Assembly: GCF_004138125.1 (NCBI RefSeq)
Contig: NZ_RXHS01000004.1
Coordinates: 186,001-250,000 of the forward strand
Direction of reading: 5' to 3'
Source: Seramator thermalis
Lineage (GTDB): Bacteria > Bacteroidota > Bacteroidia > Bacteroidales > Dysgonomonadaceae
DNA length: 64,000 nt
Shown here: in pieces, positions 18,397 through 29,403 of the stretch
Numbering within the stretch: the first letter of the stretch is position 1
Layout of the letters: every line of letters starts with the position of its first letter
Translations under genes and position numbers: made by a program
The notes under the pieces: model-generated
Told to the model about the DNA's origin: nothing
Database searches by the model: none
What the model saw: the letters and a program-made list of their open reading frames with translations, nothing else

Positions 18397-19169
18397 ATTA
18401 CGGATTTATTGGGTTTGGCAACCTTGCCAAAGCTGTTTATCAAGGGCTGAAAGACGAACCGAATATCAATTTCGGATATTTTTCACGCCACAAGAAAGAG
18501 GTGGAGATACCTTTTTTCGAAAGTGCTAAATCACTTGCAGAATTTGCAGATGTACTGTGGCTTGCCATCAAACCACAGGATTTGGCCGGTATTCTCGAAC
18601 AACTGCAGCCCCTCGACTTATCCGGAAAAGTTATCGTTTCGCCCGTAGCCGGAAAAAGCATTGCCTTCATCGAAAAATATCTGGGAACCGATCCAATAAT
18701 TGTTCGAATCATGCCAAATCTGGCAATTGCGTACAAAAAGTCGGTTACAGCTTTCGCTACCAATCATCCCGGATTGGAACAAACCGAACATATTTACGAA
18801 ATATTGGGAAAATTGGGCAAAGCCGTGAAACTCGACGAAAATGGATTCGATTTGTTTACATCCGTTTTCGGAAGTGGCCCCGCATTTATTTTGTCGTTTA
18901 TCCAAATATTCAAGAATAAAATGCGCGAATTTGATTTGCCGGGTTCGCTTCTCGACGAACTATTGCTTGAACTTACTCAGGGAACAACTATATATTTTGC
19001 TCAAAATCAGAAAGATTTCAGCATCGAAGAATTGATCAAAAATATCACAAGCAAAGGAGGAACCACACAAGCGGGTCTCGATTATTATCGAAACCACGAA
19101 ATAGGAAAACTTTTCGAAGGGGTGTTGGAAGCGGCTAAAAATCGCTCCATCGAAATGAGTAAAGACTGA
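18393..19169 (+). CDS. proC: Pyrroline-5-carboxylate reductase
   Basis: Completes proline synthesis by NAD(P)H-dependent reduction of P5C. 258 residues from the ATG at 18393, which overlaps the proB stop by four bases; the longer frame is the proB 3' end read out of phase. Seen: dinucleotide motif YGFIGFGNLAKAV (the usual Met is Leu here), VSPVAGKSIAFIE, IVRIMPNLAIAYKKS and the signature FGSGPAFILSFIQ plus ITSKGGTTQAGLD. Last gene of the proABC operon. Confidence 0.95.
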   Translation: MNYGFIGFGNLAKAVYQGLKDEPNINFGYFSRHKKEVEIPFFESAKSLAEFADVLWLAIKPQDLAGILEQLQPLDLSGKVIVSPVAGKSIAFIEKYLGTDPIIVRIMPNLAIAYKKSVTAFATNHPGLEQTEHIYEILGKLGKAVKLDENGFDLFTSVFGSGPAFILSFIQIFKNKMREFDLPGSLLDELLLELTQGTTIYFAQNQKDFSIEELIKNITSKGGTTQAGLDYYRNHEIGKLFEGVLEAAKNRSIEMSKD

Positions 19170-19193
19170 CAAAAGATAAAAGTCGTAACGAGG

Positions 19194-19222
19194 AAGAGGA
19201 ACACACTATTGTTGTTCCTCTT
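19194..19222. terminator. Hairpin between convergent proC and sufE
   Basis: A 9-bp perfect stem (AAGAGGAAC / GTTCCTCTT) with an 11-base loop, followed on the plus strand by TTGCTTTG. It overlaps the last codons of sufE. Weak T-run, so a probable rather than certain terminator. Confidence 0.5.
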
Positions 19223-19637
19223 TTGCTTTGTATGCCAAGGCATAAAACCTGATTTGTTTGATGACAGCCAACAATCCGTTTGCCCGCGTGGGCGAAAGAT
19301 GTTCGGCTAGGCCGATTTCTTTCATGAATCGCAAGTCGGCACCGAGAATTTCGTCGGGAGTTCGTCCGGAGAAAACGCGCAAAACAAGAGCCAGCAAGCC
19401 TTTCACGATGACAGCATCGCTTTCGGCCCGGAAATAAAGTTTGCCGTCCCGGTAGTCAGTTTGAAGCCAGACACGACTCTGACAGCCTTGTATGATATTT
19501 TCGGGTGTTTTATACTTCTCGTCGAGTGGTGGCAATGCATTGCCTTGCTCGATAATTAATGCATATTTATCCATCCAGTCATCAAAAATACCGAATTCGT
19601 CGATTATTTCCTGTTGAACTTCATCTATCGATTTCAT
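19206..19637 (-). CDS. sufE: SufE-family sulfur acceptor
   Basis: 143 residues. SufE accepts the persulfide from the cysteine desulfurase SufS and passes it to the SufBCD scaffold for Fe-S assembly. The acceptor Cys is in IIQGCQSRVWLQ, and the family motifs DWMDKYALIIEQG and LSPTRANGLLAVIKQIR are present. Here it is the last gene of the gyrB operon (14 bp after the M28 gene) and no suf genes are near. Confidence 0.92.
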   Translation of the reverse strand: MKSIDEVQQEIIDEFGIFDDWMDKYALIIEQGNALPPLDEKYKTPENIIQGCQSRVWLQTDYRDGKLYFRAESDAVIVKGLLALVLRVFSGRTPDEILGADLRFMKEIGLAEHLSPTRANGLLAVIKQIRFYALAYKAKEEQQ

Positions 19638-19651
19638 AATTCTGTTTCCGT

Positions 19652-20662
19652 TTATTGTTCCGAATAAATCACTTCCATAACAGTTTGGCCAACAGCTTCA
19701 AGTGTTGCGCGATTGATGTTGGACATATTGTCGTTGAGCGTATGCCAGTGGGGTGCAAATCCTGTCCCGGAATCTTTCAAATTGATGATATCGACTGTGG
19801 GGGCAACGTGATTTTCGTTTACCGGAACATGATCATCTGTGATGAAGCCCGTCTTGCGATTGATGAACCATTGGCCATATCCTAATTTGGAAGCCGTCTG
19901 CCAAATCTTTTCCACCACGTTGCTCGCATACTGCACCGAATATCCCTCTTTGAGAAAAGTAGCATCGGGCGCACCAACCATATCGAGCAGAATGCCGAAA
20001 GCTGCCCGGTAATTGGTTATATGCGGATTTTTTACCCAATATTGTGACCCCATACACCACCAATCACCGGCGGGCGGATTTTTTTCAAATTCGGCAGGGC
20101 CCCAATCTTCCAAATCAAAGAAAATAATATCGATTCCTATATTTGGAGATTTCAAGTTCAATTGTCGGGCAATTTCGAGTAATACTCCTACTCCACTTGC
20201 GCCATCATCTGCGCCAAAAATGGGTTGATGCTGTCTCGTCGGATCATTTTCCTGATCGGCAAACGGACGTGTATCCCAATGTGCAAATAAAGCCACGCGT
20301 TTTGTTTTTTGAGGTTGATAAATGCCTATAATATTGCGAATCGGAATTTTTTGCCCATTGTAATGTGTTACAGTCGTTTTCTGTTCCATTACCTGTGCTC
20401 CGAAATCATTCAGTTTGGCAACCAGATAGTCACCGCAAGCTGCATGTTGAGGTGTGTTGGGAATTCGTGGGCCAAAACTCACCTGCTTCGCGACGAAAGA
20501 ATAGGCACTGTCGGGATTAAAATCAGGTGAAACTTTCACATATTGTTCAGTTTGCATGGGCGATCCCGAATTTTTCGAACTTTGACACGAATTGCAAGAA
20601 ACGCTTAGCATCAAAGCATTGATCGAAATTACTAAATATAATAAGCGACTGTAATTTTTCAT
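19652..20662 (-). CDS. M28-fold lipoprotein, probable glutaminyl cyclase
   Basis: 336 residues with a lipoprotein signal ending in LSVSC (Cys23). The fold is the M28 zinc aminopeptidase: HWDTRP (128-133), GADDGASG (150-157), FDLEDWG (182-188), NENHVAPTVDII and the final PHWHTLNDNMSNI histidine. The FDLEDWG motif and overall resemblance to the type II glutaminyl cyclases described in Bacteroidales (e.g. Porphyromonas gingivalis) point to conversion of N-terminal Gln of exported proteins to pyroglutamate, following signal peptidase cleavage before Gln. An aminopeptidase role cannot be ruled out. It starts 3 bp after the antiporter stop. Confidence 0.83.
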   Translation of the reverse strand: MKNYSRLLYLVISINALMLSVSCNSCQSSKNSGSPMQTEQYVKVSPDFNPDSAYSFVAKQVSFGPRIPNTPQHAACGDYLVAKLNDFGAQVMEQKTTVTHYNGQKIPIRNIIGIYQPQKTKRVALFAHWDTRPFADQENDPTRQHQPIFGADDGASGVGVLLEIARQLNLKSPNIGIDIIFFDLEDWGPAEFEKNPPAGDWWCMGSQYWVKNPHITNYRAAFGILLDMVGAPDATFLKEGYSVQYASNVVEKIWQTASKLGYGQWFINRKTGFITDDHVPVNENHVAPTVDIINLKDSGTGFAPHWHTLNDNMSNINRATLEAVGQTVMEVIYSEQ

Positions 20663-20665
20663 TAT

Positions 20666-22183
20666 CTACCTGTTTTTTTGAAACGAATAATCAAGGATTC
20701 CAAGCTGGCGATAGGTTTCGAACAACGCCTCATCGTCATCCGAAATAACGAGCAAGATATCTCCCTCGTGCAGTTCCGTTTTTCCGGTAGGAACAAAATA
20801 ATGATCGCCACGTTTCACCATCACGACGAGTGTTCGTTCCGGAAATGGAAGTTCTATGAGATTTTTCCCATGTTTTAAAGTCTCTTTAGTGATATTTATT
20901 TCTGTCATGGCCGATTTTATATCCTCAGAAAATTCGACATCAAATTCTTCAATTTTTCTAAAATATTTCGGTTTTTCGGAAACGCCCAAACATTTAGCAA
21001 CAAAGGAAAGCGTAGTTCCTTGAAAAAGAAGTGAAACGATAGTTATAACAAATACACTATTAAAAATAATCCGAGCGCCCTCTATACCGGAAGCAAGAGG
21101 AAGGATGGCAAAAAGAATTGGCACAGCCCCTCTGAGGCCAACCCACGAAACAAAAATTTTATCCTTGAAGTGAATATTCCTAAACGGAGCAAGACTTAGA
21201 AAAATACTCAACGGACGGGCTACAAAAATCACGAAAAAAGCGATCACAAGGGCAGGAATGAGTACGGTAAGTAATTCACGGGGATTAACCAGCAATCCCA
21301 AAGTAAGGAATAAAAGTATCTGACTCATCCACGCAAAGCCATCCATAAATTTCATCGAACTGCGACGTTGAGGAAATTTGGAATTTCCGAGTACCAACCC
21401 CGTTATGTAAACGGCAAGATAGCCGTTACCCTTTAAAAAGTAGGTGGATGAAAACGAAAAAACGCCCAATACGAGTAGAAGGACAGGGTAAAGCGAAGGA
21501 TTATCCATACGAATACCGTTCATAATCCTTACGGATATTTTTCCCATCAAAAAACCGACAATTGCGCCAATTGTCAACTGCATCACAATTAATCCCGTGA
21601 CTGAAAGGAAACTCGGATGATCCCCCGATTGAATGATACTCATCAACACAATCGTAAGCATATAAGCCATTGGATCGTTGCTGCCACTTTCCAATTCGAG
21701 TAGAGGACGAAGATTATTTTTAAGATTAAGCCCTCTTGAGCGCAAAATACCGAACACCGAAGCCGAATCGGTTGATGAGACTGTAGCAGCAAGAAGGAAA
21801 CAGGTAAATAAACCCGCTCCCACAGCCGAGAACAAATGGCCAAACTTGAACCATACAAACAATCCGGTGAACAGAGCCGTGAGTATGACACCCACAGTGG
21901 ACATCACGATACCCGGCGCGATGATGGGTTTTATTTCATGAAATTTGGTATCGAGTCCACCGGAAAAAAGGATGATACACAAACAAATCGTACCGATGGT
22001 TTGTGCTATTTGAACATTTTGGAAATTCAGTCCAAATCCATCCGAACCAAACAGCATTCCCACAACGAGGAAAAGCAACAAAACAGGAACTCCCAACTTG
22101 TGTCCGGCTTTTCCAACAACTAAACTCACAAAAAACAACAGTGATCCTATCAGTAGCAAAAATTCAGTGGAAATAACCGTCAT
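20666..22183 (-). CDS. NhaP2/CvrA-type K+(Na+)/H+ antiporter with TrkA-C domain
   Basis: 505 residues from the ATG at 22183; the frame to 22225 overlaps the preceding gene. About 12-13 membrane helices of the CPA1 fold; the ion site region is LESGSNDPMAYMLT (Asn-Asp pair) and the glycine-rich WVGLRGAVPILFAILP. The C-terminal RCK/TrkA-C domain (~410-500, LPFPERTLVVMVKRGDHYFV, LHEGDILLVIS) is the regulatory part in CvrA-type proteins and usually senses nucleotide. It exchanges cytoplasmic K+ or Na+ for H+. Third gene of the gyrB operon. Confidence 0.9.
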   Translation of the reverse strand: MTVISTEFLLLIGSLLFFVSLVVGKAGHKLGVPVLLLFLVVGMLFGSDGFGLNFQNVQIAQTIGTICLCIILFSGGLDTKFHEIKPIIAPGIVMSTVGVILTALFTGLFVWFKFGHLFSAVGAGLFTCFLLAATVSSTDSASVFGILRSRGLNLKNNLRPLLELESGSNDPMAYMLTIVLMSIIQSGDHPSFLSVTGLIVMQLTIGAIVGFLMGKISVRIMNGIRMDNPSLYPVLLLVLGVFSFSSTYFLKGNGYLAVYITGLVLGNSKFPQRRSSMKFMDGFAWMSQILLFLTLGLLVNPRELLTVLIPALVIAFFVIFVARPLSIFLSLAPFRNIHFKDKIFVSWVGLRGAVPILFAILPLASGIEGARIIFNSVFVITIVSLLFQGTTLSFVAKCLGVSEKPKYFRKIEEFDVEFSEDIKSAMTEINITKETLKHGKNLIELPFPERTLVVMVKRGDHYFVPTGKTELHEGDILLVISDDDEALFETYRQLGILDYSFQKNR

Positions 22184-22187
22184 GATT

Positions 22188-23095
22188 TTATTTTTGTTTG
22201 AAAAGAATTTGCTTCTTTTTAACATTCAAAGAGGCTCTTTCTCCCATTAACATCGGGAAATTATGCTTCGCGTGTCCTACCGGAAAATCGAAACAAACAG
22301 GGAAAGTATATTCTCTAAGAGCCGTCATGATAGATTCGTTGAGTGAAGCATACATCCGGTCATCTTCATCATAATCTGTAAACTGTCCGACTATCAATCC
22401 ATTAATTTTATCAAAAACACCGGCCAGTTTCAATTGATGGATCATCCGATCTACTCGATAAGGCTCTTCGCCAATATCTTCGATAAACAAAATACCCTTA
22501 CGCGGAATATTGACATATTTCGTCCCCAGCAGACTGCAAAAAACGGATAAATTACCCCCGAAAAGGGTTCCGGAAGATTGTCCCAATCGGTTTAGAAAAT
22601 CGTACCGCATCGCAGGAAGATCATATTTTAAATGACTTCCAAACAGCACAGACTTCATAAAACGAACAGAAATATCCGATGAACCTTCTTCTGCCAAATG
22701 TTTTGCCATAGGCGCATGAAGCGATACGATTCCGTTTTTCTGAAAAACAGCATGCAATGCAGTGATGTCGCTAAATCCGACCAACCATTTAGGAAATTGT
22801 TTTATCCCCTCAAAGTTGAGTTTGTCCAATAGATGAACTACTCCATAGCCACCTCGCGAACAAAGAATTAGTTTTACATCAGGATCGTCCATCGCAGTTT
22901 GCAAATCGGATAATCTTTGATCTACGAATCCACTAAACCGGCCGGCTTGGCGTAGAGCATTCGGAGCAACTTCCACACGCAATCCCCACTCGCACAATAT
23001 GGCAGCCGCCTTGTCCACCATAAGCGAATCGATTTTACCCGCAGGAGAAACAATGACGGCTTTATCGTCGCTATGGAGAACCGGTGGACGTATCA

Positions 23096-23096
<1 letters not shown>
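22188..23096 (-). CDS. LD-carboxypeptidase (S66 family)
   Basis: 302 residues, serine peptidase of the S66 family, which trims the terminal D-Ala of tetrapeptides during murein recycling in the cytoplasm (LdcA). The nucleophile Ser is in WLVGFSDITALH (Ser~109); Glu in FIEDIGEEPYRVDRM and His near VGHAKHNFPM complete the triad. The CSRGGYG strand (~79-86) is the family hallmark. Its ATG overlaps the gyrB stop codon by one base (TAATG read on the minus strand), so it is coupled to gyrB. Confidence 0.92.
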
Positions 23097-25150
<2,054 letters not shown>

Positions 25151-25242
25151 CTTGTTTAGTTTTTTTATAGGTTTGTCTTTGCAATAACAATGAGCAAAAA
25201 GTATTTTGAAAATCGCGTTTTTCGCTCCATTTCAGAATAAAT

Positions 25243-25548
25243 TTATATCTCGTAATCGATAGCGGCCCGCCCGGTTCGTACACCGGCGATAAATGCGGCA
25301 ACCTTCAGGTGCTCGGGGTGATTAGAATATATTTTCAGGTCATCCGGTGAAGCAAATTTGCTATCGAGTATAATATCGTAATTGTCGGGCGACGCATTTT
25401 CATCATTCAGATATACATCGATTTCCATAATTTGTGGAATTATGTCTTTCAATGCTTCGAGCTGCTTTTTGATAATGAGCGCATTCTCCCTCTTGTTTCG
25501 ACCATTGGCTTCGTCTGCCAACCTGAACATGACTATATGCTTTATCAT
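25243..25548 (-). CDS. Dabb (stress-responsive A/B barrel) protein
   Basis: 101 residues, one dimeric alpha-beta barrel domain: starts IKHIVMFRLADEANG with the conserved His-Ile-Val-Xaa-Phe strand and ends with the strand near KVAAFIAGVRTGRAAIDYEI. Dabb proteins are small dimers; some are cyclases or stress proteins, most have unknown activity. It lies between gyrB and rpsT with about 90-190 bp on both sides, so is probably monocistronic or follows rpsT. Confidence 0.85.
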   Translation of the reverse strand: MIKHIVMFRLADEANGRNKRENALIIKKQLEALKDIIPQIMEIDVYLNDENASPDNYDIILDSKFASPDDLKIYSNHPEHLKVAAFIAGVRTGRAAIDYEI

Positions 25549-25593
25549 ATTTCTTTATTTTTTTAAGCACCAAAAATAGTGGAAAACAATGAA

Positions 25594-25608
25594 GCCGAAC
25601 CATTCGGC
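25594..25608 (-). terminator. Possible weak terminator after rpsT
   Basis: On the minus strand a 6-bp GC-rich stem (GCCGAA / TTCGGC) with a 3-base loop is followed by TTCATTGTTTTCC. The T-run is interrupted, so confidence is low. Confidence 0.35.
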
Positions 25609-25641
25609 CCGGCTGCTATGTAAAGTTTTTTACAAATTCCG

Positions 25642-25896
25642 TTATGATAACTTGCTAATATGAATGGCCAATTTCGACTTCAAATTGTTAGCCTTATTTT
25701 GGTGAATTACGTTTTTCTTAGCAAGTTTGTCTAACATGGAGCAAACTTCAGGATACATTTTCTGCGCTTCTTCCTTCGAAGTCAAACTACGCAATTTTCT
25801 GATCGAATTTCTTGTTGTACGAGATGCGTAGCGATTGGATAAACGGCGCATTTTTGTTTGTCTGATTCGTTTTTCAGCTGATTGATGATTTGCCAT
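25642..25896 (-). CDS. rpsT: 30S ribosomal protein S20
   Basis: 84 residues, highly basic: [20 protein letters not shown] is the usual S20 N terminus, and the chain is helical throughout. S20 binds 16S rRNA early in small-subunit assembly. It follows tRNA-Glu by 31 bp on the same strand and may be transcribed with it from the canonical promoter upstream of the tRNA. Confidence 0.97.
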   Translation of the reverse strand: MANHQSAEKRIRQTKMRRLSNRYASRTTRNSIRKLRSLTSKEEAQKMYPEVCSMLDKLAKKNVIHQNKANNLKSKLAIHISKLS

Positions 25897-25927
25897 ATTT
25901 GCGATCTGAATATTTTTTTATTTTTAG

Positions 25928-25999
25928 TAGCCGATGGGGGAATCGAACCCCCCTTTCAAGAATGAAAATCTTGCGTCCTAACCGATAGACGAATCGGCC
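25928..25999 (-). tRNA. tRNA-Glu (anticodon TTC)
   Basis: A complete 72-base cloverleaf on the minus strand: acceptor arm GGCCGAT/ATCGGCT (first pair G-T), anticodon stem CAAGA/TCTTG with loop TTTTCAT giving anticodon TTC, and T arm GGGGG-TTCGATT-CCCCC. Discriminator base A; CCA is not encoded. Confidence 0.95.
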
Positions 26000-26051
26000 T
26001 TGCTCTTGTCGAATTTTTAATAATTAAAATAACTCGTTCAATTTGCGGGTG

Positions 26052-26082
26052 CAAATATAGGTTCTTTTTTTAAAATGGCAAA
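26052..26082 (-). promoter_or_regulatory. Promoter of tRNA-Glu (and rpsT)
   Basis: On the minus strand TTTG (26082-26079), a 19-base spacer and TATATTTG (26059-26052) fit the consensus exactly, about 52 bases before the tRNA 5' end. Confidence 0.78.
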
Positions 26083-26203
26083 ACTTTTTTGAGGCATTTT
26101 TTTCAATTGTTCATTCAACACCGGAAAGCAATAGACCTATTACCCAAATACAATATAAACCAATAGAAATCGCACCCGAATAGTAAGATAAAAGCCGAAA
26201 AAA

Positions 26204-26233
26204 TTGGGGGTTCAAAAAAAATTAGTAATTTTG
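26204..26233 (+). promoter_or_regulatory. rpmH promoter
   Basis: TTG (26204-26206), exactly 19 bases, then TAATTTTG (26226-26233). The ATG of rpmH follows about 40 bases later. Confidence 0.78.
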
Positions 26234-26274
26234 CAGCCCATTCTTCGAATAATAACAACAAAAAATATATAGAA

Positions 26275-26421
26275 ATGAAAAGAACATTCCAACCATCCTT
26301 AAGGAAAAGAAGAAACAAACACGGATTCCGTAGCCGAATGGCAACCAAAAATGGCCGAAAGGTGTTGGCATCGCGCAGAGCAAAAGGTAGAGCCAAGCTC
26401 AGTGTTGCTGACGAATTTTGA
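26275..26421 (+). CDS. rpmH: 50S ribosomal protein L34
   Basis: A 48-residue very basic protein: [20 protein letters not shown] start, then [20 protein letters not shown], ending KLSVADEF. This is the L34 sequence pattern throughout. It is often adjacent to rnpA and dnaA in other phyla; neither is here. It has its own promoter and its own terminator, so it is monocistronic. Confidence 0.97.
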   Translation: MKRTFQPSLRKRRNKHGFRSRMATKNGRKVLASRRAKGRAKLSVADEF

Positions 26422-26441
26422 AATTTTCTCTCTACTCATAC

Positions 26442-26478
26442 AAAAGCAGGAACATGTCTTCATATTCTTGCTTTTTTT
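26442..26478 (+). terminator. Terminator after rpmH
   Basis: An 11-bp stem (AAAAGCAGGAA / TTCTTGCTTTT, one G-T pair) with a 12-base loop runs into seven T residues. Confidence 0.78.
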
Positions 26479-26599
26479 GTTTTTTTGACCATAACTTTTT
26501 CTAAAACTACATATTTGCATCGCTCTGCTTCAATCATTTTTTATACCTTTGCGCAACACAGAACGAAGTTAAAAAAACATTCATACCATTGTGTGTCTT

Positions 26600-27289
26600 A
26601 TGAATATTAAATCACCTTTAAATAAAATGTTGGGCGACAGTATAGGGAAAAATTTTCTGGCAATTATTGTTGTAGCATTAGTATTGCTCATTCTTCTTCT
26701 TTTTTATTTGAGAGTGTACACACGACACAATCAAAACATTTACGTACCCAAACTCGAAGGATTGCAGATAGAAGAAGCGAGCAGCATTCTCAAGTCTAAA
26801 GGCTTGAATATCGAAATAACCGACTCTATATTTCGAAAGGATGCCGTGCCCGGAGCAATCATCGAACAAACTCCAAAACCCAATAGTCGAGTTAAAACAG
26901 GTCGTAATATTTATGTTTCAATATATTCAAAAAACCCACAGCAAATTTCAATTCCCGAGCTCGCAGATTACTCCCTGCGTCAAGCAGAAGCTCTACTCTC
27001 GTCGATGGGTTTCGACCAATTGTCTATTGAAAAAGTGCCCTCTCAATATGACGGACTTGTGATTGCGGTGGAATATAAAGGTCGTACTTTGCGAGCAAAC
27101 GAAAAAATACCGGCCGGTGCTCCGCTTACACTTGTGGTAGGAACCACCCAACTTTCCGACTCACTCAATATTGACAATGAGTACATTATTTCTCCCCAAG
27201 ACAATGTCGATTCGGGAAATCACACTCAATCGCCAAATCGAGTTTTGAAAGAAAACAATTCCACAAAAATTGATGATTCATTTTTCTAA
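26600..27289 (+). CDS. Membrane-anchored PASTA-domain protein
   Basis: 229 residues from the ATG at 26600 (the earlier start at 26591 is GTG). One transmembrane helix (~18-40, AIIVVALVLLILLLFYLRVY) is followed outside by two to three PASTA repeats (IYVPKLEGLQIEEASSILKS, QISIPELADYSLRQAEALLS, each with the GxxIxQxPxxGxxV-like strand). PASTA modules bind muropeptides or lipid II. A kinase domain is absent, so it is not a PknB-type kinase. It is followed by rluD (8 bp) and ddl: an order conserved in this phylum. A TACCTTTG -7 element precedes it (26544-26551). Confidence 0.88.
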   Translation: MNIKSPLNKMLGDSIGKNFLAIIVVALVLLILLLFYLRVYTRHNQNIYVPKLEGLQIEEASSILKSKGLNIEITDSIFRKDAVPGAIIEQTPKPNSRVKTGRNIYVSIYSKNPQQISIPELADYSLRQAEALLSSMGFDQLSIEKVPSQYDGLVIAVEYKGRTLRANEKIPAGAPLTLVVGTTQLSDSLNIDNEYIISPQDNVDSGNHTQSPNRVLKENNSTKIDDSFF

Positions 27290-27297
27290 TTTCTAAA

Positions 27298-28389
27298 ATG
27301 GCTTTGAAGAAAGATTATGAAGAAATAAACGACTTTTCAGAAGAAGAAGACGACATCGTTAATTCTTCTGATGAATCGGTTAAATACGAACATTATAGAT
27401 TTATTGCAGATAAGGGGCAGGGATTGCTTCGTATCGACAAATTTTTATCGGACAGAATCGAGGGGATTTCGCGCAATCGGATTCAACAGGCGGCCGATGC
27501 CGACTGCATTCTCGTAAACAATGTTCCCGTCAAATCGAGTTATAAAGTAAAACCTATGGATGTGATTTCGATTGTGATGGATCGGCCCAAACATGAACTC
27601 GAAATCATTCCGGAAAATATTCCCCTTAACATCGTTTACGAGGATGACGACCTAATGGTTGTCAATAAGCCACCGGGAATGGTTGTACATCCCGGACATG
27701 GCAACTACACGGGTACACTCGTCAATGCGATTGCTTATTATTTGCACTACGACAATGGCATCAATATTGACGATCCGCGATTGGGGCTTGTTCATCGCAT
27801 CGACAAAGATACTTCGGGACTCTTAGTAGTAGCCAAAACGCCTGAAGCCAAGACAAATTTGTCGCTCCAATTCTATAACAAAACCACTAAACGACAATAT
27901 GTCGCACTCGTTTGGGGGAATGTGGAAAACGATGAAGGACGCATCGAAGGCAATATTGGTCGCGATCCAAGAGACCGCATGCTGATGCGCGTTTTTCCGG
28001 ACGGAGAAATGGGGAAACCTGCCGTTACTCACTACAAAGTGCTGGAAAGATTCGGATATGTAACTTTGGTTCAATGCCGTCTTGAGACCGGACGTACACA
28101 TCAAATCAGGGTTCACATGAAATATATCGGACATCCGCTCTTCAACGACGAACGATATGGCGGCGACGAAATCCTTAGAGGAACTACTTTTGTGCGATAC
28201 AAACAATTTGTTTATAACTGTTTTGTAGCTTGTCCACGACAATGTCTGCATGCACAAACTCTCGGTTTCAGGCATCCGCGAACGGGCGAGGAAATGTTTT
28301 TTGAAAGCGAAATTCCCGAAGATATGCAGGAAGTAATCAAAAAATGGCGTATTTATACTGCTGCTCGTGAGTTAAAAAAGAAACTCTAA
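27298..28389 (+). CDS. rluD: 23S rRNA pseudouridine synthase, RluD type
   Basis: 363 residues. After an acidic N-terminal stretch (EINDFSEEEDDIVNSSDE) comes an S4 RNA-binding domain (~45-115, GLLRIDKFLSDRIEGISRNR) and the RluA-family catalytic domain with Asp in HRIDKDTSGLLVVAKT (~166-181) and the conserved RTHQIRVHMKYIGHPLFND. RluD makes the pseudouridines of helix 69; RluC-like specificity is not excluded. Starts 8 bp after the PASTA gene and is 15 bp before ddl. Confidence 0.9.
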   Translation: MALKKDYEEINDFSEEEDDIVNSSDESVKYEHYRFIADKGQGLLRIDKFLSDRIEGISRNRIQQAADADCILVNNVPVKSSYKVKPMDVISIVMDRPKHELEIIPENIPLNIVYEDDDLMVVNKPPGMVVHPGHGNYTGTLVNAIAYYLHYDNGINIDDPRLGLVHRIDKDTSGLLVVAKTPEAKTNLSLQFYNKTTKRQYVALVWGNVENDEGRIEGNIGRDPRDRMLMRVFPDGEMGKPAVTHYKVLERFGYVTLVQCRLETGRTHQIRVHMKYIGHPLFNDERYGGDEILRGTTFVRYKQFVYNCFVACPRQCLHAQTLGFRHPRTGEEMFFESEIPEDMQEVIKKWRIYTAARELKKKL

Positions 28390-28404
28390 TCTTCTAATTA
28401 TCAA

Positions 28405-29388
28405 ATGAAAAAAAATATAGCCATTGTTTGGGGCGGTTATTCGTCAGAAAAAGAAGTATCCGAAAAAAGTGCCGAAGGCATCTATTCTTTCATCGATAAA
28501 GACAAATATAATGCCTATAAAGTAAAAATCGATCGCAAATCGTGGGAAGTGGAACATCGAGGCAATATCTACTCGATTGATAAAAACGATTTTAGTTTCA
28601 CTGCTGATGGTTGGACGACGAAATTCGACTTTGCTTATATCACTATTCACGGAACACCGGGCGAAGACGGCACTTTGCAAGGATATTTCGATATGCTCGG
28701 CATTCCTTATTCCAATTGCGGAGTTCTGGCTTCAGCCGTCACTTTCAGTAAATTCACCTGCAATCATTTTCTAAAAAGTTTTAACATTAAAGTTGCCGAT
28801 TCGGTAATCCTTCACAAGAACTCAGACTACTCCGCAGACGAAATAGTGCAGCAACTCGGACTACCTTTATTTGTGAAACCGAACGCCGGAGGATCGAGCT
28901 TTGCTACCTACAAAGTAAAATCAATTGAAGAAATCGACCCGGCGATTGCAGAAGCATTTGGCGAAGCTTCCGACGTTATTATCGAAAGTTTCGTAAGCGG
29001 AACCGAAGTAACGTGCGGATGCTACAAAACCGATAAGGGAACAACCGTCCTTCCAATTTCGGAAGTGGTTACGCACAACGAATTTTTCGACTATAATGCT
29101 AAATATAAAGGGCAAGTGGAAGAAATCACGCCTGCCCGTATTTCGGAAGAGTTATCGCAAAAAATTAGCCGCGAAACAATGCTCATCTATGATTTGGTAA
29201 ACGCAAAAGGCATTATTCGCGCCGATTATATCATTTCCAATGACGAACCGGTCCTTCTCGAAGTGAACACGACACCGGGAATGACTGCTACCAGCTTCAT
29301 TCCACAACAGGTTGCCGCCGCAAATCTTTCGATGACCCAAGTATTGACCGAAATTATTGAATGTGAATATTATAAACTTAAAAAATAA
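28405..29388 (+). CDS. ddl: D-alanine--D-alanine ligase
   Basis: 327 residues, ATP-grasp ligase joining two D-Ala for the murein precursor. Seen: N-terminal WGGYSSEKEVSEKSA and YITIHGTPGEDGTLQGYFDM, serine loop NAGGSSFATYKVKS, and the ligase signature RADYIISNDEPVLLEVNTTPGMTATSF with the metal-binding Glu/Asn. In the middle of rluD-ddl-acyltransferase, a common context in Bacteroidales. Confidence 0.95.
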   Translation: MKKNIAIVWGGYSSEKEVSEKSAEGIYSFIDKDKYNAYKVKIDRKSWEVEHRGNIYSIDKNDFSFTADGWTTKFDFAYITIHGTPGEDGTLQGYFDMLGIPYSNCGVLASAVTFSKFTCNHFLKSFNIKVADSVILHKNSDYSADEIVQQLGLPLFVKPNAGGSSFATYKVKSIEEIDPAIAEAFGEASDVIIESFVSGTEVTCGCYKTDKGTTVLPISEVVTHNEFFDYNAKYKGQVEEITPARISEELSQKISRETMLIYDLVNAKGIIRADYIISNDEPVLLEVNTTPGMTATSFIPQQVAAANLSMTQVLTEIIECEYYKLKK

Positions 29389-29403
29389 GCTTTAGTATGC
29401 GCT

